This document shows, piece after piece, positions 7,886 through 16,606 of a stretch of 64,000 nt of DNA. The notes under the pieces are model-generated. The model saw only the letters and a program-made list of their open reading frames with translations. It searched no databases and was not told the DNA's origin. The stretch spans positions 1,426,001 to 1,490,000 of the forward strand of contig NZ_JAIUZM010000001.1 of assembly GCF_020171345.1 (NCBI RefSeq). The letters run 5' to 3'. How positions within the stretch are numbered: the first letter of the stretch is position 1; every line of letters starts with the position of its first letter. This stretch comes from Microbulbifer agarilyticus. GTDB taxonomy: Bacteria > Pseudomonadota > Gammaproteobacteria > Pseudomonadales > Cellvibrionaceae. Position numbers and translations under genes: made by a program.

Positions 7886-9859
7886 TTACTGCGCTGGCGA
7901 AAACGCGTCTTTGAAGTATTGACGGATCTCTTCTACATCATAATTCGGATTAGGGGACCGCTGCGAGTGAGCGCGGATATTATTATAAAAGGACTCCATC
8001 GTGCCGTTTCCACCGGCATGGCTATCAAAATCATTGATTGTCAGCGCGGCGTTTACGAAACTACTGGCGGGTTCCGACTGAGCACCCCAGTTGTATACCG
8101 CGTTGCCAGAGCGTGTAGCTAAGTCACTCTCACGAATTGCGATAAGGTTTTCCGAAATCGATTCTTCGTGAGCGACAATGTTGTCGGTGATTTCCGCGGA
8201 GACTATACCAGTCGCCAGATCGATACCCCAGCCTCGCGGTTCGCTAGCAGATATATCACTTCCATGTAGAACAATATTATCCTTGATCACGCCTGGATTG
8301 CCTTGGGCCTGGTCTCCCCCTAGCATCAGCCCTATCGCGTTTTGCACCAGTACATTGCCGTCCATCAAGCCGCCTGATCGTAACTGAATTCCATTGCTAG
8401 AGCTCCGGGTGATAATGTTGTCAACGATTTCAATATCACGATTAGTGGTTTGAACATAAATAGCGTGGTTGAACATGGTTTTCTCTGCACCGGCAACCGA
8501 ATCGTTCCATCCGATGTGGTCGAATATGTTGCGTTCTATACGTACATTGTCTGTTTTATCGAGATAAATACCCTGGGCATGACTGCCGGTCACATTATAT
8601 GAGTCAATAAATACATTGTTCTTGATCAGGACGTTCCTAATGTGGAAGCCGTCTATTTCCTCGAGGGTAATAGCTTCTTTGTACAGCTCAAACATATTGT
8701 CTTCGATAAGGAGGCCGTTGGTTCCGCGAAACCAGGTAATACCCCGGTCATCCGACACACCGGTAAAGTTGTTCCCGGCGTTTGGATCGCGAGAAATCGC
8801 GTAAAAGTGCAGGCCGTGGATTACCAGAAAATCCACGTATTCCGGACTACCGCCACCCCCTTGGTAGCGGAATGCGGTCTCATCACGTGTGCGTAACAGA
8901 GGGCGGCTTTCGCCAATCCCGTAGCTAGTAATCACCATAGGCTCCGATGCACTGCGACCAGACTTGATCCAGCCGCCAATGCCTGTTTCCCATGTATCGC
9001 CACTCTTCAGCGCGAGCCAATCGGGATGGCCGTCGCGTAATAGGCGCGCCCCATGTTGGATGCTCTGCACCGGTGTACTGGAGGACAGGCCGTCATTTGC
9101 ATCGTTGCCTTCTTGGCTACTTACATAGATAACCCGAGTATCATCCGCTGGCAGGATCTGGGTGTAGTGTTCCACAACCTGTGTAATGGGAAGATAGTCG
9201 AGGACCAGAATATGGGCGATATCGGAGTCAGTTCCTCCGCTTTCACTGGTTACGACGAGTGTGACTTCATAACTGCCCACAGACGCAGAGCTGAGTACTG
9301 GGGTCGCGCTATTAGGTTCAGAAAGTATTGCCGTAGAATCACTCGGGCCCGATGTGATTGACCAGCTATAGGTTAGCGACTCGCCGGAAGGTCCGGTGCT
9401 GGCGCGCCCATCAAGTGTAATATCTTCCCCATCGGCCCCGGAATAGCCGGTCCCGGCATTGGCTACAAGAGCGTCACTATCTTCCGCTATGACGACACTC
9501 ACGGAATCCGTATCTGAAGCTGCGCCATCGTTTACGGTCAGGCGGATTTCATAGGTACCGGGAATATCCGCCGAAAAATTGGTTTCCACACTGGTCGAAG
9601 CGGAAAAGCTGGTTTCTGCTCCTGATGGTGCCTGCACAACAGACCACTGGTAGCTCAATGTATCGCCGTCTGCATCCGAGCTATCCGCACCATTCAAGAT
9701 CACTGATTGCCCCGGCATGGTGCTTTGGTTGCTGCCGGCCTCCGCTACTGGTGCGCGATTATCAGCGGGGGGATTATTATTGCCGCCGTCCGATCCACTG
9801 CCGCCTCCGCAACCGACGAGCAATAGACAAATTACGCAATGAATAAAAAAGTACTTCAT
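7886..9859 (-). CDS. Lipoprotein with PKD-like repeats and a parallel beta-helix domain
   Basis: A 657-residue lipoprotein. The signal peptide ends in a canonical LLVGC lipobox, followed by a Gly/Ser/Asn linker. Two PKD/REJ-like repeats follow, the first being clearest (about residues 35-125, with DGDTLSYQWSVVQAPSG and GTYEIRLTVNDGAASDTDSV) and the second about 130-220. The C-terminal beta-helix begins RVIYVSSQEGNDANDG and is closely related along its length to the helix of the convergent gene at 5929-7815, sharing for example the LRDG-PDWL-LK and KSGRSASEPMV segments and the NIRA ending. The two genes therefore keep the helix but differ in the N-terminal modules. An envelope-anchored polysaccharide lyase, epimerase or binding protein is likely; the exact activity is unknown. 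Confidence 0.85.
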   Translation of the reverse strand: MKYFFIHCVICLLLVGCGGGSGSDGGNNNPPADNRAPVAEAGSNQSTMPGQSVILNGADSSDADGDTLSYQWSVVQAPSGAETSFSASTSVETNFSADIPGTYEIRLTVNDGAASDTDSVSVVIAEDSDALVANAGTGYSGADGEDITLDGRASTGPSGESLTYSWSITSGPSDSTAILSEPNSATPVLSSASVGSYEVTLVVTSESGGTDSDIAHILVLDYLPITQVVEHYTQILPADDTRVIYVSSQEGNDANDGLSSSTPVQSIQHGARLLRDGHPDWLALKSGDTWETGIGGWIKSGRSASEPMVITSYGIGESRPLLRTRDETAFRYQGGGGSPEYVDFLVIHGLHFYAISRDPNAGNNFTGVSDDRGITWFRGTNGLLIEDNMFELYKEAITLEEIDGFHIRNVLIKNNVFIDSYNVTGSHAQGIYLDKTDNVRIERNIFDHIGWNDSVAGAEKTMFNHAIYVQTTNRDIEIVDNIITRSSSNGIQLRSGGLMDGNVLVQNAIGLMLGGDQAQGNPGVIKDNIVLHGSDISASEPRGWGIDLATGIVSAEITDNIVAHEESISENLIAIRESDLATRSGNAVYNWGAQSEPASSFVNAALTINDFDSHAGGNGTMESFYNNIRAHSQRSPNPNYDVEEIRQYFKDAFSPAQ

Positions 9860-10175
9860 GAAAGATAATCCCTAATTTGGATGAAAGCTCGAATACATAA
9901 ATCCATATTGCATTCGATTCTCGAGAGAGAAATTTTCGGACTGGTGAGAACTGTCGAAAACTATAAACCGACGGACGAACAGCTCGTAACGGATTCACGG
10001 TGCGATGACAGCAGTGCTTGAGCTATATGAATGGTACTACCTAAATGCCTCAAAAAAATGTGACGAACGCGCGAAATTGACCACCGCGATAAGAAAACAT
10101 CGTTGTCTTCCAATCATTTACACATGCCGACCAGGGGCGATAAAATTAGCAACGGACCACAAGGCGAAATCACGG
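9860..10175. other. Divergent intergenic region
   Basis: 316 bases between the minus-strand beta-helix lipoprotein and the plus-strand glycosyltransferase. The frame of the glycosyltransferase stays open back to 10005, but the translated 57 residues do not look like a GT N-terminus. An 8-bp TCTCGAGA palindrome lies near 9922-9929. I could not identify a convincing promoter by eye. Confidence 0.45.
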
Positions 10176-11288
10176 ATGAATATTACTTTCGCATTTCCGG
10201 TACCCTCACTTAGTGGTGGGTGCCGCGTCGTTGCTATCTATGCTCAGGCTCTGTCAGATGCAGGCCACAAAGTTACCATAGTCTGCCCAAAATATAAGTA
10301 CGGTGGGTTCTCAAACGGCCTAAAGCGGCTATTAAAAAGGCGTTTTTCCAAGAATTCGCCTATTGAGCATTCTCATTTTTCCCGGTTACACGGTGTCAAT
10401 ATCATTACTTTGTCGCCTGACCAGATGTCCAATTCCGATCGCTTCCCATCTGCCGATGTACTAATCACCACCTGGTGGAAAACCGTAGAGTGGACGCGGC
10501 ATTTTCCAGTGGAAAAGGGCGCCAAATGCTATTTCGTGCAGCACTATGAAGTACATGATGAAATGCCAGTGGCACGGGTCAAGAAAACGTACGAGACTAG
10601 TCTTCCAAAAATAGTCATCGCCGAGTGGTTGGCGCATGTGATGGCGACTGAATATGGTGACAACGATACATTTCTCGTGCCAAACGCGGTGGATCATGAG
10701 GAATTTTATCGGCCGGCAAATATAACGATGTCACCGTTTACCGTGTGTGGCATGTATTCAGAGTCAAAATTTAAAGGCATCGATGTCACGCTCGCGGCGT
10801 TTTCCAGAGCAAGACAGATTGTTCCGCAAGCGAGACTGATTTTGTTTGGAGCAAGCGCTCCCAGCCCTTCAATTGAATTCCCCGACGGTGTTGAGTTTGT
10901 TCTATCCCCAGATCGAGAAGAATTGCGGGCAATATACTCGAGCTCCCGAGGCTATGTTTTCAGTAGCAGAAGCGAGGGGTTCGGGCTCCCAATATTGGAA
11001 GCCTTGGCCTGTGGGTGTCCGGTAATTGCGACCCGTAGTGGATGCGCACCTGATTATATCCGCGATGGCACTAATGGCTATCTCAACGGTATTGACGATA
11101 TTTCAGCTCAGGCAGAATCAATCATCCGGGCACTGACACTCGATGATAATGAATGGAAGTTGATGTCCGGCGCGGCCAGCAAGTCGGTCAAGGAAAGTAG
11201 CTGGACAACTTCTGCCACACTATTTGAGCGGGCGCTCGTGCAAATTAGTGAGTGCAAAGCACAAGAAACCACTGCGGTGTACGTATGA
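10176..11288 (+). CDS. Glycosyltransferase family 4 protein
   Basis: A 370-residue GT-B enzyme. I chose the ATG at 10176 because the protein there reads MNITFAFPVPSLSGGCRVVA, a normal GT4 start with a Gly-rich acceptor loop, and AAGG lies about 11 bases upstream; the frame is open to 10005 but the extra residues look non-coding. The donor domain has CGMYSESKFKGIDVTLAAF and the SEGFGLPILEALACGCPVIA motif with the spaced Glu pair. The stop overlaps the next start in an ATGA arrangement, so it is coupled to the flippase gene. It probably adds one sugar of the repeat unit on the cytoplasmic face; the donor is unknown. Confidence 0.9.
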   Translation: MNITFAFPVPSLSGGCRVVAIYAQALSDAGHKVTIVCPKYKYGGFSNGLKRLLKRRFSKNSPIEHSHFSRLHGVNIITLSPDQMSNSDRFPSADVLITTWWKTVEWTRHFPVEKGAKCYFVQHYEVHDEMPVARVKKTYETSLPKIVIAEWLAHVMATEYGDNDTFLVPNAVDHEEFYRPANITMSPFTVCGMYSESKFKGIDVTLAAFSRARQIVPQARLILFGASAPSPSIEFPDGVEFVLSPDREELRAIYSSSRGYVFSSRSEGFGLPILEALACGCPVIATRSGCAPDYIRDGTNGYLNGIDDISAQAESIIRALTLDDNEWKLMSGAASKSVKESSWTTSATLFERALVQISECKAQETTAVYV

Positions 11289-12670
11289 GTAACCCGGTGT
11301 CTGAAGCACCTGCTAGTACTGGACAAGGGTTTAACCGCTATGTGATTCGCAGCGCGGCATTTTGGGTGTTTGGTGGCTACGCATTTGGTCAAATATTTCG
11401 TTTGGCTAGTAACCTGATCATGACACGACTGCTCGCCCCCGAGATGTTCGGAATCATGGCGCTTGCCAATGTCGTGATTGCCGGGATACAGATGGTCACT
11501 GATGTCGGCATCCAAAAAAGTATCATTCAGAGTAAGGCCGGTACACACAGAGATTTCCTTGACACCGCGTGGATACTGCAAATATTTCGCGGGATTTCCC
11601 TAGCCGCGATTATCTTTGGAATAGCAATTGCACTTTGGGTGGGTAGTTCTTCTTTGCCGGCAGAAAGCGTCTATGCTGATCCGGATTTGCCCGCAGTACT
11701 CGCGATTCTCGCATTTAGTCTTGTCGTTAGCGGTTTCCGCTCGACGAAATCCGCTACTTCAAATCGCGAACTTCGCTTGGCGAGAGTTACTTCGATAGAG
11801 CTTGCGTCACAACTTTTATCGATCATAACGATGGTCACCTGGGCTACATACTCCCCTACAATTTGGGCCTTGGTTGCGGGGACCATCGTAGCAAATGTTG
11901 CCAAAGTCCTTGCCGAGTATATCTTGCTACCGGGATATAACAATCGTTGGAAATGGCAGTGGGATCATGCTCGCGAGATTTTTCATTTCGGGAAATGGAT
12001 CTTCGCCACGTCATTGCTTGGTTACTGGGTGCTTAATGGCGACAGGATAATTTTGGCTTTCGACATTACTGCAGCGGAAATGGGCATATATTCCATTGCA
12101 ATTTTTATCGTTGGGTCAGTCAGGGGTGCACTAAATAGCATAATGCAGAAAGTGATGTACCCGGCGCTAAGCAGGGCAGTACGTGAAGGCGAAAACTGTT
12201 CAAATGTATATTATCGATTTCGGCTACCGTTGGATCTCATCATTTGCGGCTTCTGTGGTTTCCTATTTGTGAGCGGCTCAACACTAATTGAAGTGCTATA
12301 TGATGACCGGTATAGCCAGGCGGGTCCATTTCTTGCAGTGTTAGCCATTGGCCTATTTGCGGATCGCTACCGTGGTTTGGGGCTATATTACCAAGCAACG
12401 GGCAAACCCAAGAAGATGTTACCCATTGCACTATCGAGGGCAATGATTCTGAGCGTTGGCCTACCTTTTTTCCTGTATGAATATGGCTTTTATGCCGCTG
12501 TGGTATTCCTCGGCATATATCCATTGTTCGTTGTACCCCTCCAGCTTTACCTGAAGTGGCAAGCAGGCTTGATGAGCATTACACGTGAAATTATCTATAC
12601 CGCATTCCTGTTACCGGGCGTGATTACAGGCTACCTGTTTGTGGTATTCACAAAAAACTACATTGGATAG
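11285..12670 (+). CDS. Oligosaccharide flippase family protein (Wzx-like)
   Basis: A 461-residue polytopic protein with about twelve hydrophobic segments and the polysaccharide-biosynthesis/MATE-like flippase pattern, including FGQIFRLASNLIMTRLLAPEMFG near the N-terminus. This motif region, a TM1-TM2 hinge with TRLLAPE, is typical of Wzx-type translocases, which flip undecaprenyl-linked repeat units to the periplasm. The ATG at 11285 overlaps the stop of the preceding glycosyltransferase as ATGA and is preferred over an upstream in-frame start at 11252, which would put 11 unlikely residues in front. It works with the polymerase-like protein at 615-2006 and the Wzc/Wza-like genes downstream. 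Confidence 0.9.
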   Translation: MSNPVSEAPASTGQGFNRYVIRSAAFWVFGGYAFGQIFRLASNLIMTRLLAPEMFGIMALANVVIAGIQMVTDVGIQKSIIQSKAGTHRDFLDTAWILQIFRGISLAAIIFGIAIALWVGSSSLPAESVYADPDLPAVLAILAFSLVVSGFRSTKSATSNRELRLARVTSIELASQLLSIITMVTWATYSPTIWALVAGTIVANVAKVLAEYILLPGYNNRWKWQWDHAREIFHFGKWIFATSLLGYWVLNGDRIILAFDITAAEMGIYSIAIFIVGSVRGALNSIMQKVMYPALSRAVREGENCSNVYYRFRLPLDLIICGFCGFLFVSGSTLIEVLYDDRYSQAGPFLAVLAIGLFADRYRGLGLYYQATGKPKKMLPIALSRAMILSVGLPFFLYEYGFYAAVVFLGIYPLFVVPLQLYLKWQAGLMSITREIIYTAFLLPGVITGYLFVVFTKNYIG

Positions 12671-12679
12671 GACGACACA

Positions 12680-13906
12680 TTGGAATCAGCAGTAACCGCG
12701 ACGGCCAGTACCGCGCCAGTTTTTATTGTAGGCCCGCCACGGTCTGGTACGTCATTGCTGTCTGCAATTATCGGCAGTCACAGCCGCATTGCCTGTGGCC
12801 CAGAAACAGACCTGTTCAGGGCGTTGCCGATCAAGCGCGCAAGGTCACTGGCGCAAAGCAATAACAGGATTGCGAAGACAATAGAGCAGCTTGACGAAAT
12901 CCGATATCCAGATGGTCGAAGTCTTGCGAGTCATTTTGGCTTGAGCAATGAACATTTACGTAAACAACTCGATACCCGGCATGATTTTGTAAAGGCAGTT
13001 TACGCAGCAATACCTGAAGCTTTTGCAGAGGTACAAGGTAAGCAACGTTGGGCTGAGAAGACGCCCCGCCACTTATTCTACGTCGACACCATTAGAGCCC
13101 TTTTCCCGGATGCGAAGATTATTCGTATTATTCGCGATCCGCGTGATTCAATACCGTCGGTGATTAAAAATATCGGGCTATCCACTTCATATATCGCTGA
13201 ATTTTACCGGTGGATGGGCGTATATATGAAAAGTTCGAAGTTCTTTGCGCAGGATGCAAACAGCATTACCGTTCGCTACGAAGATCTTGTCACTGACCCG
13301 GCGGAAAAAGTCTCAGAGATTTGCCAGTTTATCGGCGAAGAATTTGAACCACAAATGCTTGAGCGAAAAGGCGCTGAGCTTGTCCGGGTGGCTTCAGAGA
13401 CTTGGAAAAGCGATATAGACAAGAAAATTTCGGCTGACAACATCTACGGCTGGAAGTCGAAGATGGATCCAGATGTGGCAATAGCGGCATCTCTGATCTG
13501 CAGCGAAGCACTGTTAGAACTCGGATACCCAGATTCCAGGTTGCCCGAGCGAGAGTTGATGGTTTATCCCTTGGGCGAAAACTTCGGCGCTGCGAATGAA
13601 CAGCATATCCTTGAGTGCGCGAAGCGTGGACTTCGGTATCGCCCTTACGATGACACCTACCCAGAGTCAATTAGTGCGACATTTAAGGTGATACCTGACG
13701 TTGTACTCGGTGATATTCCACTCGGAAAGAAAACTTCAGTGCGTATCTTTCATACTCTGTCGGCAAGCTTGCAGATAATATTCAGATTCTTGACGGCTCG
13801 CCCGGTTAGTATCGACCCTGATGTGGATCTAGGTGTCGGATCACTTAACCGTTGTATTGGCAAGATCGCCCTAATATTTGGAAAGCAGCAAAGGCTGGCG
13901 CCGTAG
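12680..13906 (+). CDS. Sulfotransferase family protein
   Basis: A 408-residue sulfotransferase with a TTG start preceded by AGGA seven bases upstream. The PAPS 5'-phosphosulfate loop reads VFIVGPPRSGTSLLSAIIG (about residues 13-31). The 3'-phosphate motif reads IIRIIRDPRDSIPSVIKN (about 149-166) and is preceded by WAEKTPRH. This is the longer sulfotransferase_3-like layout and is not simply a copy of the 238-residue protein at 2034-2750. It is the last gene of the plus-strand block containing a glycosyltransferase and the flippase, and it converges with the acyl-modification block. The likely acceptor is the polysaccharide or its lipid-linked precursor. The C-terminal 110 residues beyond the domain are not recognised. 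Confidence 0.85.
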   Translation: MESAVTATASTAPVFIVGPPRSGTSLLSAIIGSHSRIACGPETDLFRALPIKRARSLAQSNNRIAKTIEQLDEIRYPDGRSLASHFGLSNEHLRKQLDTRHDFVKAVYAAIPEAFAEVQGKQRWAEKTPRHLFYVDTIRALFPDAKIIRIIRDPRDSIPSVIKNIGLSTSYIAEFYRWMGVYMKSSKFFAQDANSITVRYEDLVTDPAEKVSEICQFIGEEFEPQMLERKGAELVRVASETWKSDIDKKISADNIYGWKSKMDPDVAIAASLICSEALLELGYPDSRLPERELMVYPLGENFGAANEQHILECAKRGLRYRPYDDTYPESISATFKVIPDVVLGDIPLGKKTSVRIFHTLSASLQIIFRFLTARPVSIDPDVDLGVGSLNRCIGKIALIFGKQQRLAP

Positions 13907-13953
13907 GGGCAAAGCAGGATTCAATGAGAATAGGCGACTGAAAATTTCAGAAA

Positions 13954-14931
13954 TTATGCATCGTACCTACCGCATAGCGAGCGAGGATCTTCTCCTAGGT
14001 GAGATATTGTCAATTCGGTACGTAATTTAATGCCCTTAGTATTTAGATGGTATTCAGTGTCGAAAAACAGGTCTATCGGTAGTAAATAGTTGCGCGGATG
14101 ACCGGCGAAGGGCACGTCATTACTTGCATAAAAATCCAGAACCACATCAAAAAACTCATCGAACCGTGTTGAATGATATTCGGGATTGTCTAGCAGGTTA
14201 GGAGGTGCGCCAATAACACAAATACTATTTTTGCGTGCCCAAACGAAGTATTCAGAAAGGACGCGTTGCGAATGACTGGTAAGATGGCCGTCAGCAATAT
14301 CTTTGGCTTTGAGAGTGGCTAACTGCCCACGGTTGGACATTTGCGGGCTGACGGAGTGCTGAAGCTGATTTCCAGATTCGTCGACATTTGCGACATTATA
14401 TAGTTTCGCTGATTGGCCTTGATAACGGTCGTTACCTCCGCGCAGCCCTTCAACAATTCTCGATATGGGAAGGTTTGTATATCCTAGGAGCCGTTCCTGC
14501 ACAGGTAGCGTGCGAAAATAATAAGGATCCCGCGCGATTAAAAAATCCATAAGTTGTGACGAAGGAATTTTTGAATCTTGATACAGCGCATACTCAAGTG
14601 GCAGATAAACGATGTCCCCGCTATTTAGGACGCGCTTGCTTCGGTCGAGAATGTAACGTAATCCAAGCCCAGCGTGTACACCAAAATTTGTTGTGGGTAT
14701 CCCATAGGCATTCTCTAGCGCTGGTGTATAGATTCCGAAAAGGCTATTGGATCCAGAAAGGATGAGTAGCTTTTCTGTAGTATATTTCCTCGCGTGAAGC
14801 TCCTTGAGGTGGTATAGGTCAGCAGCCCACTTGGAACTGGATGTCGGTACGCCTTCCTGGATATGGATCATTACGATCTGTGCTGCAACACAAAGAAGGA
14901 CGCCAGCAAAAAAGGTGAATAGATAGCGCAT
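13954..14931 (-). CDS. SGNH-hydrolase-like membrane-anchored protein, DltD/AlgJ-like partner of the MBOAT
   Basis: A 325-residue protein with one N-terminal membrane segment (about residues 3-22), then a periplasmic domain. It shows an SGNH-type first block, LLILSGSNSLFGI (about 55-67), and a last block, FFDTEYHLNTKGI, with Asp291 and His295 spaced as in the D-x-x-x-H-L-N motif of AlgJ/DltD-type proteins. Such proteins receive an acyl group from an MBOAT partner and transfer it to a polymer. The gene starts three bases after the stop of the MBOAT gene, so the two are almost certainly co-translated. Family membership is inferred from motifs and context; a plain GDSL esterase is the alternative. 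Confidence 0.72.
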   Translation of the reverse strand: MRYLFTFFAGVLLCVAAQIVMIHIQEGVPTSSSKWAADLYHLKELHARKYTTEKLLILSGSNSLFGIYTPALENAYGIPTTNFGVHAGLGLRYILDRSKRVLNSGDIVYLPLEYALYQDSKIPSSQLMDFLIARDPYYFRTLPVQERLLGYTNLPISRIVEGLRGGNDRYQGQSAKLYNVANVDESGNQLQHSVSPQMSNRGQLATLKAKDIADGHLTSHSQRVLSEYFVWARKNSICVIGAPPNLLDNPEYHSTRFDEFFDVVLDFYASNDVPFAGHPRNYLLPIDLFFDTEYHLNTKGIKLRTELTISHLGEDPRSLCGRYDA

Positions 14932-14934
14932 TTG

Positions 14935-16569
14935 TCAGAAATTAAAGTATAAAAATTCGCTGCTCTGTGTGAATGCCAGCGTCTTTAAGCTGAGGGTGAT
15001 CGCCACACCCGCACATATCATCCAGGCATATGCCAAAGTACTACGTCGTTCAATTGCTGTGCGGGATTCATCACCGGGAAAACATCGGTTGCAAATCTGA
15101 TTTGAATTTGGTGTGAGAAAGGCAATTGCCATTGCAATGGCAATAAGCAAGAAACCTTTTAAGTGCGGAAATGCTCCCAATGCATCACCGCGATTCGATT
15201 CTGAAAAATCATTGAGGAGTGCTGGTGCCATATGCGTGATTTTTTCTGGCAGAAGAATCCCATTAAATCCATAAAATCCTTGTAGGATTGAGAGGGCGCC
15301 CTGTAAGGTTTCTGCGCGAAAAAATGCCCACGCCGAGCATACCGCCAAGAATGTAATTACCATGCCGGGAAGGCTGCTAAACCTTATCCATATCCGAGAT
15401 GAACTTCTTGTGGCTCTTTGCTCTGTATTATTGCTTGTATTGATCGAATCGGATGAAACCGCGACACCAGCCGTCGTAGGTAACTGGTGTCCCTGTGCGT
15501 AAACTTGACTGAAAATGGCCGTGCGGATACGAATCCATTGGTGGTTAATCACCAAGAATAGGCCATGCAGGCCTCCCCAAATAATAAAATTCCAGCCAGC
15601 GCCATGCCACAAACCACCGAGTAGCATCGTGGTAACCAGATTTGCGCTGCGCGATCCCTTGCGGTTCCCTCCTAATGGAATATACAAGTAGTCACGTAAG
15701 AAATTCGAAAGTGTTATATGCCAGCGGCGCCAAAACTCAATAATACTTGTCGCCTGATATGGGGAGTTAAAATTCTTTGGCAAATTTATGCCAAACATTT
15801 TGGCAATCCCCAGCGCCATATCAGCATAGCCACTAAAATCGAAATAGAGCTGAAACGTATACGCGAGTAGTCCGCCCCATGATTCCAGTAGTGTGATTTC
15901 CGAACCCTGGTCCGCTGAGACAAACACTGGTGTAGCGTAGGGAGCAAGTTGATCTGCAATTAACACTTTCTTGGCAAGGCCGATACTGAATAGCAGTAGA
16001 CCAGCGCTCACCTGATTTAGTGGTATTCGGCGGGATTCAAGAAGTGTGAATTGGGATGCGACATCACTGTGTTTCACGATCGGCCCCGCAATTAACTGGG
16101 GAAAGAACGTGACAAAAAGCAGATAACGGTCGAATCGTTTTTCGGCACGTCCCGTGCGAAAGGTGTCAACCAGATAAGCGATTTGCTGGAAAGTAAAGAA
16201 CGATATCGCGAGAGGAAGTATGATGTCAGGTAAGTCTAGGCTGGCCCCAGTGATACTTGAAGCTATAGAGGCGAAGAAGCCAAGATATTTATATAGTGCA
16301 ATAATACATAGATTAGTGCTGATTCCTAGAACTAGAAAAATATATCTTAGGTGGTGTTTTGCAAGCAATTGCCCTAGAAAGAAATTGAATAGGATGGATC
16401 CAACAAGCAGCGGTAGATATTTGGGGTTCCACCAGGCGTAAAAAAATAGGGAGGAAATTGATAACCATAGCAAGGCAGCTCGGAACATAGCGACATTCCG
16501 AAGGATATAGTACCCCGCGATTACGAGGGGTAGGAATACCAGTATGAATTCGATGGAATTGAATAGCAC
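14935..16569 (-). CDS. MBOAT family O-acyltransferase (AlgI/DltB-like)
   Basis: A 544-residue polytopic membrane protein with the MBOAT hallmarks: FSGYADMALGIAKMFGI, then EFWRRWHITLSNFLRDYLYI, then GGLWHGAGWNFIIWGGLHG containing the conserved catalytic-site His. The order and spacing match AlgI/DltB proteins, slightly longer than AlgI, with extra C-terminal membrane segments. MBOATs move acyl groups across the inner membrane to periplasmic acceptors. The start codon is GTG. It lies between the A-PCP-TE gene (37 bases upstream) and the SGNH-like gene, which gives the same functional order as activation, membrane transfer and final transfer in Dlt pathways. Simple acetylation would need no carrier protein, so the A-PCP neighbour argues for another acyl group. 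Confidence 0.92.
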   Translation of the reverse strand: MLFNSIEFILVFLPLVIAGYYILRNVAMFRAALLWLSISSLFFYAWWNPKYLPLLVGSILFNFFLGQLLAKHHLRYIFLVLGISTNLCIIALYKYLGFFASIASSITGASLDLPDIILPLAISFFTFQQIAYLVDTFRTGRAEKRFDRYLLFVTFFPQLIAGPIVKHSDVASQFTLLESRRIPLNQVSAGLLLFSIGLAKKVLIADQLAPYATPVFVSADQGSEITLLESWGGLLAYTFQLYFDFSGYADMALGIAKMFGINLPKNFNSPYQATSIIEFWRRWHITLSNFLRDYLYIPLGGNRKGSRSANLVTTMLLGGLWHGAGWNFIIWGGLHGLFLVINHQWIRIRTAIFSQVYAQGHQLPTTAGVAVSSDSINTSNNTEQRATRSSSRIWIRFSSLPGMVITFLAVCSAWAFFRAETLQGALSILQGFYGFNGILLPEKITHMAPALLNDFSESNRGDALGAFPHLKGFLLIAIAMAIAFLTPNSNQICNRCFPGDESRTAIERRSTLAYAWMICAGVAITLSLKTLAFTQSSEFLYFNF

Positions 16570-16606
16570 GTGTGCCTAGCCTTACATAAGAGCGTCGATA
16601 TTCTCG

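Noticed and set aside
5929..9859. Mobile element origin for the two inverted beta-helix genes
   Set aside because: No transposase, terminal inverted repeats or target duplications were seen; the inverted repeat between them is a transcription terminator.
10005..10175. N-terminal extension of the glycosyltransferase to 10005
   Set aside because: The extra 57 residues look unlike any GT-B start and contain no signal; MNITFAFPVP at 10176 is the natural beginning.
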